Assembly (NCBI GenBank): GCA_036939755.1
Contig: JALLAZ010000363.1
Coordinates: 1-16,518 of the forward strand
DNA: 16,518 bases
Origin: Stephanodiscus triporus
Lineage: Eukaryota > Bacillariophyta > Thalassiosirophyceae > Thalassiosirales > Thalassiosiraceae
Direction: 5' to 3'
The translations under genes were made by a program, and so were the position numbers. Shown piece by piece: positions 1-8,736 of this stretch (position 1 is the first letter of the stretch; each line of letters begins with the position of its first letter). The notes beneath the pieces are model-generated. The model was given only the letters and a program-made list of their open reading frames with translations. It made no database searches and was not told the origin of the DNA.

Positions 1-390
1 GAAATAAGCTCCCTCAATTAAGGGGTTGCCAATTGAGGTCAAATGTACAGTATGTACCATACCATACCTTGCGAGACCAACTCTTACAAAATATGGAGTT
101 GGCTTCTCCCGCCACCCCGCCACCCCGCCTCCGTTCTTGTTGGAAGGCGGGGTTGGAGGCAGTTTTCTGGGAATCTTGTAAGGGGAGAGGAAGAAGAAAT
201 CATTGGCGTCTACGATGGACCCAATAATAACATGTACGAATCCGAAACGGTCACACATCACAGAAAACACCAACGATAACAATGGCCGAAAGCCTTGAAA
301 ACGAACACTCACATCAATCCCCTTTTATTACTCTACAAAAAACACTGCCATTACGACCACCACCAAGACGGAAGCGACGACGAACCCACG
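1..390. other. 5' flank of the TLDc gene
   Basis: No gene can be supported here. The stretch contains a short pyrimidine/purine repeat near 107-128 (CCGCCACC units) and the overlapping motif copies TACCATAC at 55-62 and 60-67, which recur at or near the 5' ends of other genes in the window. An ATG at 43 opens a 78-codon frame ending at 279, but its product resembles nothing I know and its composition is unremarkable. An ATG at 282 opens a separate short upstream frame, listed on its own. The transcription start cannot be placed from sequence alone. Confidence 0.5.
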
Positions 391-404
391 ATGAATTCAT
401 CTAG
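282..404 (+). other. Upstream ORF overlapping the TLDc start codon
   Basis: An ATG at 282 in a favourable context (ACAATGGCC) opens a 40-codon frame ending in TAG at 402-404, so it overlaps the first in-frame ATG of the main gene (391) by 14 nt in another frame. The predicted peptide is basic near its end (PPPRRKRRR). If it lies in the mRNA it would be expected to reduce initiation at 391. No GT dinucleotide exists between 282 and 404, so a GT-AG intron wholly inside this stretch cannot join the two frames. Alternatively, a one-base sequence error could make 282 the true start of the main gene. Confidence 0.4.
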
Positions 405-3400
405 CAGCGACGGAGGAGGCGACGACGATGATTATGACGAGGAGAAGAAGGTCGACCTCAACGGACACATCAAGCCATCCCCGTCGAAGGATTCCTCCGT
501 CATTAGCATCCCCGACATTTCCTCCCCCAAGAACTCGCCGTTCCGACGATCGCTCGACGAGGAGCACCGCGCGAAGGAACGATCCAGGAAGATGCTGATG
601 CCTAGAGGAGGAGGAGAAGGAGCACAACCGCTGCTCGACGAAAACGAAGAGGACGAGACCGAGGGGGGGGGGGGGCGCCACATCGTCGTCGATCCGAAGC
701 GACTGCTTCGCCAATCCATCAATTCGCTCTCCAACTCCGCCGGGGGGGGCGGCGGAGGGGGAGGAGGCGGGGCGGCGTCGGGGGAGGAGATCCTCACCGT
801 GCCGGAGCGGAACTTCCTCGAGATGCTGCTGAAATCGGACGATCCGGGCGTCGAGGAGGCGTGCATGGCCGCGCACGAGAGGCTGATGGACGGGAATCTC
901 TTCTCGTCGTGGGGCGCTTGTGGCGGTGGATGCGACGACGGGGGGGAAGAGGCACCGCGCCTCACGACCACCGACAATATCAGGGAGGACAGCGTCGACT
1001 GGGCGAGGGGGGGCAACGAGTGGTCTCGGAAATGGAGTCCCGACGATTCCGTCGGTAGAGGCCGGGGCGACGACGCGAGGGAGGAGGGCGTGGACAGTGC
1101 GGCGAAGGGCGCATCCGCCCGGGGGGGAGACGGCGGCCTCGAATTGCCATCCGCGTATCCTTTGACCCGAACTGACCGATCGTCCGAGGCGCGTCTTAGC
1201 CGCCTCCTGATGCGCAAGGGCCAGTCCTCGTCCGGGGAGGACAACAACCGCCTCTTCCGTGCCCACGAGGCGGGCCTGATCGTCACGCCCGCGGGTAGCG
1301 CCCGAAGGAGTCTGATGAAGATGGGGATGAAAATGGGATTGATGATGGAGAAGGGCCTGTACATTCCCAACCTGCCCCTGCCGACTAACGACGTCGACGA
1401 TGGAGAGCGGGGGGCAGAGGACGACAATCCGAGCGCCGCGGTCATTTCCGGCATCATGAGGAATACCGCGAATAGCGCCGCATTCGAAAAAACGTCGTTC
1501 GAAAAGGCATTGGCCAAGATGGACGAACGCACCATCCGACGCATCGAGAAGGAGGGTCAGAAGGCGTTGGCCAAGGTGGACGAACGCGAGATCCGTCGCA
1601 TTGAGAAGGAGGAGCGCGCCAAGGAAAAGCAGCTCGCGACGCCGCGGACTCCGTTGGGAGGATGCGCCTCACCCTTCAGCATTAATGTGCTGCGGTCCAT
1701 GTTCGCGAGCAAGCAGATGACCTTCCGCCAGTCAAGTTCGTCGTACTCGCGCTTCGATTCGTTCCTTGCAACCACGGAAGCAACTGAACCCGGTATATTC
1801 AATAATGACTCCAGCTCCGTGCCGGAGAATGGCGAGAAGGATGTCATTTTTCGTCCGATTCCGAGACCCAGCACGTCGGAGGAACGCTTCAAGAATCTAT
1901 TGATTAACGCCGGCTTTAAGGATGAGGCAGACTATGGCTGCAACGACGAGCTCGTGGATGCCAATACGGAAGACGATGACGAAATCTTAACGAGTCCATC
2001 GAGCCATTCCGTGGCAATTTTGACGAAGGGCGGCCCTTCCTACCGAGATGTGAATATGTTCCGTGAGTCACCCCCTGATAAATCGAAGCTGGATAAGTTT
2101 AGCATTGAGAAAGTGATTATGAAAGACGAATTTCCATCTCCTAATGATGTCAAGGAGAGTCCTAGTGACGAAGCCAAGGTATCACCTGTCAAGGAGAGTC
2201 CTAGTGACGTCAAGGGCAGTCCTAGCGACGAAGCCAAGGTATCTCCCGCAACTTCGGATATCGGTGAACTCCCCAGCGGACTCTCTAATTCACTCACAGG
2301 GGGACTCTCTCATTCACTCCCAACACTCCCACCATTGGGAAAGCGATCTAGTTCGTCCCAACCATTACTTTCATCGACAGCCTCTCGAGAACGGAGTAAC
2401 ACAACTGGCATCATCAAGCGGACCTCGTCGACTAGCATGTCTCCTTCAAGGAAGGGCAGGTACAGTCGCAGCGTTTCTTGGGGTCATATGGTCTTCTCGA
2501 AGGAGGAAGGGAAAGCTGCGATGGCCCGCCAAGACTCCTCAGCCTCTATAACGAGTGAGAGTGGCCTTTCTATTCTTTCGTTCCCCCACTTGATGAGGGC
2601 GAAGCCCCTCCGATCCGATTCTATTGGATCCATCACTTCCACTGCGATGTCTCTCCGGTTGGGCGTCCCTCTACGATCCGAATCAACTTTTTCCAATACG
2701 TCCATGCCGTCACCCGTGTTGGCCCGTGCTCAGCCTGTCTTCTCGCCGATGTCATCCTTCATGAGTATTACGCCACCGTCGTTGACCCTTGCTCATGCCA
2801 TTCGATCTGAGTCGCAAACAACAAACAAAGATGACGAAGGGTCCTTGAATTCGGTGGATTTCGTCTCTATCAATCCAAACCTGCCAAAGGGAGCTGCATG
2901 GGAGAACCCGTTGATATCTGCCAGGAACCACTGTTCATCTAATGACTCTGATAGTGGCCGTGAAGTTTTCATCCGACAGGCATCGAGGAATTGTTACGAG
3001 GGTATGGGTATGGAGGTCGAGGAAGTACCTCAATTCAATTCGATCGACAATGCACGCAAGTATAAGAGTATGGTCTCTAACGGCTACAGCACTGGCTCCT
3101 TAAGAAGCACTCGCTCCCTAAGTAGACAGAGGAGTTCATCCATCCCAAGTCTTCCCATCAAGGCCCTCGACGATAGTTTCATCATCAAAAATATTGATTT
3201 TGAAAGGCATTCATCGGAAATCTTGCGTAGTCTGTCAAATGAGGACTTGCATTCATCTCATCATCTTGAAACTATCAATGGAGGTGAGATGGCTTATTCT
3301 GCTAACTTCTCTGCTTTGTAAATTTTGACAAACATGCACACTTCCCAATCATCTTTTTTATAGGATCCTCAAAAGGCACCAAGTCACATGATTGGAACTC

Positions 3401-4286
3401 TACAGCGCGTGTGAATGGTGACCTATTGATCAATGATGCCTCGTGGGATTTGGAAAGCAGCAGCTCCTTCGGGGCTGCGAATGCGTGGGGTGTTTTGGAA
3501 GATGAATACGCCGAAGGCATCCACTTCCAAATCTTGGGCACTTCTGCCAATGATACAAGCTGTCATCCACACGTCTTATCCCCACCCCTTATGGAGAGTC
3601 TGCAGAACTTTTTTCCGCCCACCGTGTCAGAAAATAACTTTTGGCTCAAATATTCCTTGGTTCGAGATGGTGCCTCTCTCCCATCCCTGCTTCGGCACAT
3701 TCGCGGAACTAAACACACGCTCATTGCCATCGAGACTGTCGAAGGGGAGGTCTTTGGCAGCTTCACCTCGTCACCCTGGCGTAGGAATTGGAATTACTAT
3801 GGCAATGGGGAGTCATTCCTCTGGAGAATGCGCCGGTCTCGATCGGAGAAAGATGCGCAGTACTCTGTCCTAGACCAGGCGAAGCTCGAGAGTGAGCTGG
3901 ATGTCTTCCAGTGGACTGGGTTGAATGATCTTGTTCAATACTGCTCCCATGATATGATGGCAATTGGTGGCGGCTCGATTTTGGAGGACGACAGGGGTGA
4001 TGGACCGGGTGAGCAGCGCGATTTGCCCCCACAGAACCCTGTATTTACGAAAGCTGACAAGGGAGGATTCGGACTTGCAATTGATTCCGAGCTCCTGAGA
4101 GGAACATCGTCTCCGTGTGCAACTTTCCAAAGCCCACCTCTTTCTAAATCTCACCCGAATGGTAGTCCATTTGAAATCCTGAACATTGAAGTATGGACGT
4201 TGACTCCCTGCGCTAATGTTCGCGAGGCAGAGAATCTTGAGATGACGACATTGTTCCTCGAAGGGTATAACAGAGAACTACATTGA
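391..4286 (+). CDS. Large TLDc-domain protein (OXR1/NCOA7-like C-terminus), two exons
   Basis: Exon 1 is 391-3283 and exon 2 is 3364-4286. The 80-nt intron starts GTGAGA, ends TTTTTTATAG, and has a branch-like GCTAAC at 3301-3306; the codon is split after base 1 and the frame resumes exactly. The product is 1271 residues. Residues ~1041-1250 form a TLDc domain: YSLVRDGASL (1061-1070), VFGSF (1094-1098), YYGNGESFLW (1109-1118) and IEVWTL (1239-1244). TLDc proteins of the OXR1 family act in oxidative-stress resistance and bind the V-ATPase; that role here is inferred. The first ~1000 residues are low-complexity: Gly/Asp-rich at the start, a tandem 19-residue repeat (372-409), an SPSDEAKVSP-type repeat (587-619), and three (L/I)RS(D/E)S motifs (739-744, 760-765, 803-808) resembling basophilic kinase sites. 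No TBC, LysM or GRAM domain was recognised. The start at 391 is the first in-frame ATG after the upstream stop at 277. Confidence 0.85.
1504..1617 (+). repeat. 57-bp tandem duplication inside the TLDc gene
   Basis: Two adjacent 57-bp units (1504-1560 and 1561-1617) encode KALAKMDERTIRRIEKEGQ and KALAKVDEREIRRIEKEER. The copies differ at several positions, so the duplication is not recent. The encoded segment is highly charged and likely helical, unlike the Ser/Gly-rich surroundings. Confidence 0.85.
2149..2247 (+). repeat. SPSDEAKVSP-type coding repeat
   Basis: This stretch encodes two 13-residue units of the form VK(E/G)SPSDEAKVSP separated by a 7-residue partial unit, VKESPSD. The period varies (39, 21, 39 nt), which fits slippage or unequal exchange within a disordered region. 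Each unit places SP dipeptides, possible proline-directed phosphorylation sites, at fixed spacing. Confidence 0.8.
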
Positions 4287-4320
4287 TAAATGTGACTAAG
4301 AATTTGACAACACCAAAACA

Positions 4321-4352
4321 TACAGTTGTTTGATCATACAGTTGTTTGATCA
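4321..4352. repeat. 16-bp perfect tandem duplication
   Basis: TACAGTTGTTTGATCA occurs twice head-to-tail (4321-4336, 4337-4352) without mismatch. It lies 35 bp past the TLDc stop codon and about 100 bp from the stop of the convergent GOST gene, so probably in one or both 3' UTRs. Confidence 0.9.
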
Positions 4353-4453
4353 CTTCATATGTACTAAGCTACGTAGGTGCAGAGACAGTAGGGGTGCCTG
4401 CCAAAAATCTCACCATCCAATATGTCAATGTAGAGATCATCGTGCACACCAAA

Positions 4454-6371
4454 TCATGTTTTGACGCCTCTATTAACATCCAAGTCATCTTCATCCTCAT
4501 CCAAATAAGCATCAGAAAATCTTCCGGATCTAGAAGGATCACCTTCATCATCATCACTGTCAGGACCGTCGACATTTGTATCGAATTGCAAATCATTCCC
4601 GATCGTCGAAAGTTCCATGACATACGCATACTCCTTAGCTCCAGCCTCAGGCGCCCACAAACAGGAGAGACCGATAAGAATGAAGAGATAATTGAGGTCC
4701 CACACGGCAGTCAGCACCCAACCGTTCACTTCCTCGTTGACTATCCTCTGGTCGTTGTATGAGTCAACAATGCCGAAGACAGTCCAAACAACGGCAAACA
4801 GAACAGAGAGAAGGAGAATCATGCGCAGCCGAAGATACCTTTTCAGCTTGCGACTCTGGTTCATTTCCTCTAAGTACTTCATAGTTCCACTCAACGCACC
4901 AAAGATCCACAAATAAAAGCACACATCGATAAAAGCTGTGATCAGCGTCAATAGCATCACAACGTCAAGTAACTCCGTCTCGGCGGTCGTGCTCAACACT
5001 TCACTTTCAGTAATAGAGAGCACCGTCATAACGTCTCGCGCTGCTGAGGTGCCTGCATAGGCGACGCCAAGCCCGACAACTTTCTTCATCTTGCCGCCGA
5101 GGGAGTCACACGTGACGCCCAATCCCAGACAAAGCATCACAACCAAAACACGCGAAATAGCGCTCTTGAGCACGCCAACGATTACACCTGTGTACATGGA
5201 GAACCAGAACCGGTCGCCATCGACATTCCACACCCAAAGATCGCCCGCCTTGAAGAATACTTCTAACAGTCCCATGCCAATCGTAGCTAATACCCATTTT
5301 TGGATGAGAATTATGGCATCGCCGTGGATGCTCATCTTGATACCATAATAGGCGAATAGAATTGCATAGACAATTATCAAGGCCGCGTAGAAGTACATTT
5401 CACCGAATAGATTCCCCGGCAAGTATCCGTGCGAGGACTTCCACACATACTGGCCCGAAACGGTAAGATTCCTCCCGATCCTGTCGTTGCAATTAGACAC
5501 GACGAGGACGTACTTCCCAGTCCCGACGTCGTCGCCTTGCTTCAAATCGAACATGCCGGTCATCACGCTCCTCTGCCATTTTCCCGACGGGGGAACGGGA
5601 AGGACGGCGTGCTCTCCCTTGAATTTACTCGGATCGATGATGAGACGACCGAACTGCTTGGGCCCGCCGTCGCACATGGCGAGGGCGACGGCATCGCCCG
5701 AGCAGCACCAACGCAAATTCCCCACGCCGTCATCGGCTCCCACCCCGAGCTCCGTCCAATCGCAACCTAGGCGTGTGTTCGCGCAAAATGGCGGCTGCGG
5801 GGAGTGGGAGTAAGATCATTCGTTCGCACATGCCAGCACATATTATTATTATTTGGACAAAACATACCTCATGAAAAAGCACGATATCAACGAACTGCGG
5901 AGGATGATAGGATAGAGGAGATTGGATTCAGCCAAAATAATATCTCTTTCGTCGGGAGAGACTGAACGCGAATGATGAAAATACGACGCGAAATACGCTC
6001 ACGGTTGTCCCGGAAGAGATTGCCCCGGCCTCGTCATCCAGAAGTCTTCCCCCGTCGTCCCCCCCCCCATCCTCTCCTCCTCCATCGTCGTCGTCCATGC
6101 CACCCGTCGCATCGTCGTTGTAATATTCCGACTCCTCGACGATTGTCTCGTCCTTCTTCGGCCAGTCACGGCCGGACCCGTCGTCCTTCGACGCGAAGAC
6201 GAGGTCTGAGATGTCCACGTAACCTGGCGCGACGACGTATCCCTCGCTGTAGTGGATGTAGTTCGACGCCGCGTCGATGTCGCTGTCGAAGCGTCGGAAT
6301 TCCGCGCGGGATGGGGACGGGATCGACGCGACGAGGAGGGCGGCGAGGGAGGGGAGGAGCAAGGTCTTCAT
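4454..6371 (-). CDS. GOST-type seven-transmembrane protein (TMEM87/GPR107-like)
   Basis: Exon 1 is 6371-6003 and exon 2 is 5794-4454; the 208-nt intron begins GTGAGC and ends CCCCGCAG after a pyrimidine-rich run. Both junctions fall between codons, giving 569 residues. Residues 1-23 are a signal peptide (MKTLLLPSLAALLVASIPS, cleavage probably after SRA). A luminal domain follows, with an Asp/Gly-rich insert near residues 90-110, several Cys (including FCANTRLGC, 126-134) and an NLT sequon near 232. About seven hydrophobic helices span residues ~254-503, including SRVLVVMLCLGLGV and KVVGLGVAYAG, typical of the Lung_7-TM_R/GOST family. The tail is acidic and cytosolic by topology. Family members sit in the Golgi/endosomal system and affect trafficking; that role is inferred. 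The hydrophobic pattern fits TMEM87 slightly better than GPR107. The gene is divergent from the methyltransferase gene. Confidence 0.8.
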
Positions 6372-6601
6372 GTCGTCGTTGTTGTACTAGGGGTATTGAA
6401 TAAGTAATGAAGAGTTGTTGGTGTTGGTGTTGGTGTTGTTGGGGAACTGTTCGATGCAGCACTTTCTCTCTGTGCTCTCTTGGAGAATCTCATGAGATCT
6501 TTCTCTTGCTCGGATCGGGCACTGTCACAATCTACCGTCCGTCCTTCGTCTCCACCGAGTAGGAGGTATGGTATCGTATGCATGCATCGTGACTCGTGAC
6601 G
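6372..6601. promoter_or_regulatory. Shared divergent promoter region
   Basis: This 230-bp gap separates the start codons of the GOST gene (minus strand) and the methyltransferase/zinc-finger gene (plus strand), so it must hold both 5' UTRs and probably both promoters. It contains GTATGGTA at 6566-6573 (reverse complement of TACCATAC, seen at or near other 5' ends here), an ATGCATGCAT palindrome near 6577-6586, and a TTGGTGTTGG-type simple repeat near 6417-6440. No clear TATA box is seen. Co-regulation of the two genes is only a possibility. Confidence 0.5.
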
Positions 6602-8380
6602 ATGATAGAAACGTCCTACATCCTACTCGGCGAGGGCGATTTCACCTACTCGCTGGACGCGTGCCGCTACCTCGTCGCCGACTCCTCCTCCCCCAACGAT
6701 GACGCATCATCGTCCGCCATCCGCGTCCGTCGTCATTCGATCACGTGCACCGGCATCGACTCCCTCGACGAGCTCCGCGCCAAGTACCGCGACGTCGACT
6801 TCGTCCTCGGGGGGATACGTTCCTGCTCCTCCCTTTCCAGTCGCGTCACCACGAGGATATCGCACGGGGTGAACGCCGTCCTGGCGGAGGAGGAATGCGA
6901 CGACGAGCACGTCGACGTCGTCGTAGACGCCGACGACGGGCGCCGCGCCACGACGCATGATCTGCAATTGAGCACCCCGTTGTCTTCGTCGTCCTCGTAC
7001 TCCTCGTACGATCACGTGATATTCAACCATCCCCACGTCGGCACCGAGGACGCCCTCCTCCACTCTCGGTTCCTCGCCCACCTCTTCCACGCGTCGACGA
7101 CGCGATGGATGAGGCCGGATGGGGGACTGCTCCACCTCACCCTCGTCGCGGGACAGTGCGAGAGATGGAGGTGCCTCGAATGGGCCGACAGGCACGGGCT
7201 GGTATTGCTTCGCCGGGGGAAATTCGTCCCGCCCCGCGCCCACCCCAACGGCGGCAGGACGGACTACAGCCCGAGGAGGCACCAGAGCGGACGGAGCTTC
7301 GCCAATCGGCGTCGCATCGGCCGCGGCGGCCGCGGCGGCGGGGACGACGACGACAGCGAAACGCTCGTCTTTGGGAGGGCGGCGCGCGATCGTCGCACGA
7401 ACGACGCGGACGCCGATGGATGCGTCGGTCTGCTCCTTCCCTGGGAGCGGGACAAGTCGTCCTGCTACGACGTTCCGCGCGAAACTGCACCAGCGCATCT
7501 CCGCGAGGCGGCGAGAGCGACGGATCATTCGGCGATTCCGCCTATCGTGGAGACGAACGAAAGCGATGATGCCGATCCATTCCCTTGCAAGTATTGTCCG
7601 AGATCCTTCCGAGAACGCCGGTCGTTGAGGAATCACATGTCGTCTCTCCATCCCGATTGCGACGAGGTGCGTTCGTGGGATGAGGAGAAGCGATGTGCCA
7701 AGAAGAAGAAAAAGAAGAAGATAAAGGAGGAGGAGGAGGAGGAGGTGGGGGAGAACGATAGAAAAAGGAAGTTGTCGACGAACGGCGGCATGGATGGCAA
7801 GTTCAACGAAGCGACGCAACAATCCGATGGCAAAGCCACGCCGGATCGGGGCGACGACGACGGATTGCCGGATCATCCGTGGACGTGCGCGATATGCGAA
7901 CAGCAAATGACTCAGCAAGGTGGAAGTCAGCAGGTGACGAGGAGGATATTTCGGAACGAGGGAGCGCTGTTGGCTCATCAGCGCGCCAAGCACTTCGGCG
8001 TGCATCTGGACATCAAGCCCGATTGGCATCGTCGGAACGACGGTGATGATGTTGGATCGGCCAGTACGAACGACGTCAACGACCGAGAAGACGCCGACCC
8101 ACCTGACGGTTCGCCAACCTCCGTCGGGGGGGGGATGGAAACGACGTGTTGTCCGATATGCGATCGTCGATTCTCCAAGGGAATAGACGAATCGCGCCAC
8201 GCGATGGAATTCCTGCCGCCTTCGTCGGCGATGGCGATGGCACGAGGGATTACTAACGAGGACATGCAATGCGTGACGACCCCGTCTCCTTTCTATAAAT
8301 GCGCCCATTGCTCTAAGGTGTTTAGAGACGGTCGAGCTCTACGCCAGCACGAGAATTTTTGTTCCTTCCGAAGACAATAA
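6602..8380 (+). CDS. Bmt5-like (DUF2431) methyltransferase fused to C2H2 zinc fingers
   Basis: An uninterrupted 592-residue frame. Residues 1-~260 match the 25S rRNA (uridine-N3) methyltransferase Bmt5-like domain: the SAM-binding loop YILLGEGDFTYSL (6-18), TGIDSLDEL (50-58), GVNAV (89-93), and the FNHPHVG block (141-147) that corresponds to the family's FNFPH-G motif. In yeast, Bmt5 makes m3U in 25S rRNA; that activity here is inferred. Zinc-finger motifs follow: C329/C332/H345/H350 (complete C2H2), C429/C432/H459/H464 (C2H2 with a long loop), C517/C520/H533 (fourth ligand unclear) and C567/C570/H583/C587 (C2HC). A Lys run then Glu run (~residues 368-381) lies between fingers 1 and 2. The ATG at 6602 is chosen because it is the first in frame after a TGA at 6590 and sits just before the SAM-binding strand. 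The gene is convergent with CCT5. Confidence 0.8.
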   Translation: MIETSYILLGEGDFTYSLDACRYLVADSSSPNDDASSSAIRVRRHSITCTGIDSLDELRAKYRDVDFVLGGIRSCSSLSSRVTTRISHGVNAVLAEEECDDEHVDVVVDADDGRRATTHDLQLSTPLSSSSSYSSYDHVIFNHPHVGTEDALLHSRFLAHLFHASTTRWMRPDGGLLHLTLVAGQCERWRCLEWADRHGLVLLRRGKFVPPRAHPNGGRTDYSPRRHQSGRSFANRRRIGRGGRGGGDDDDSETLVFGRAARDRRTNDADADGCVGLLLPWERDKSSCYDVPRETAPAHLREAARATDHSAIPPIVETNESDDADPFPCKYCPRSFRERRSLRNHMSSLHPDCDEVRSWDEEKRCAKKKKKKKIKEEEEEEVGENDRKRKLSTNGGMDGKFNEATQQSDGKATPDRGDDDGLPDHPWTCAICEQQMTQQGGSQQVTRRIFRNEGALLAHQRAKHFGVHLDIKPDWHRRNDGDDVGSASTNDVNDREDADPPDGSPTSVGGGMETTCCPICDRRFSKGIDESRHAMEFLPPSSAMAMARGITNEDMQCVTTPSPFYKCAHCSKVFRDGRALRQHENFCSFRRQ

Positions 8381-8736
8381 GCGCTCCTACTAAACATAAT
8401 TTACTTTAAATCCTTCGGTCCAAACACCGTCAGATGAGCTGATCAAATTACTGTGGCTGGCTATACTGAGAATAGATACCAGTTAAACGTCAGGTTGAAT
8501 AATTGGTATGCAAATAGACAATCTATATATGTTAAACGTTTGTGTGCCACCTGGTCTGCTTTACCTCTGGGTTATAGGGGGTCGTGGGGCCAGGCAGGAC
8601 AGTGTAAAACAAGAGCCGGGAATCAAACTCGGAGCCCACAATTCACACTTGCGGATTAGGTCCACCTAGTAGCTCTAATAGATCTCCTCCTCAAGATCAA
8701 TCACTTGGAAGATACGATGAACAATTCCACTAGGTT
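8381..8736. other. Convergent intergenic gap with a repeat-like insertion
   Basis: This gap lies between the stop of the methyltransferase gene and the CCT5 stop codon. No protein-coding frame is convincing. Its central part looks like a decayed tRNA-derived element on the minus strand, listed separately. The inverted pair ATACCA (8477) and TGGTAT (8504) and the direct repeat GTTAAACGT (8482 and 8531) are also visible. Confidence 0.5.
8520..8685 (-). mobile_element. Possible tRNA-derived SINE, degenerate
   Basis: Read on the minus strand, the segment has an A-box-like AGCTACTAGGTGG followed about 31 nt later by a B-box-like GAGTTTGATTCC (consensus GGTTCGANTCC), the layout of an RNA polymerase III internal promoter. 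A T-arm-like CCGAG/CCCGG pairing with one mismatch surrounds the B box. No full cloverleaf can be folded, so it is not an intact tRNA. The downstream part (GCCTGGCCCCACGACCCCC and on) does not look tRNA-like and would be the SINE body. No target-site duplication was found; the ends are approximate. Confidence 0.3.

Noticed and set aside
43..279. A 78-codon frame upstream of the TLDc gene
   Set aside because: It starts with ATG but has no similarity I recognise, no hydrophobic or repeat structure and no splice site linking it to the downstream gene.
432..1544. A 370-codon antisense frame opposite the TLDc gene start
   Set aside because: It consists of Ser/Pro runs that are the reverse complement of the Gly/Asp-rich repeats on the plus strand; no domain, and no splice or promoter support.
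4346..4762. A plus-strand frame overlapping the end of the GOST gene
   Set aside because: The minus strand encodes the well-supported acidic tail and last helices there; the plus frame is its shadow.
6707..8308. A 533-codon open frame antisense to the methyltransferase/zinc-finger gene
   Set aside because: It is Arg/Val/Leu-rich with no recognisable domain and mirrors the GC-rich codon pattern of the plus-strand gene, whose motifs are clear. It is a composition shadow.
8590..8680. An intact tRNA gene on the minus strand
   Set aside because: The B-box and T-arm resemblance is real, but the D and anticodon arms cannot be folded with standard lengths, and the acceptor stem is absent.
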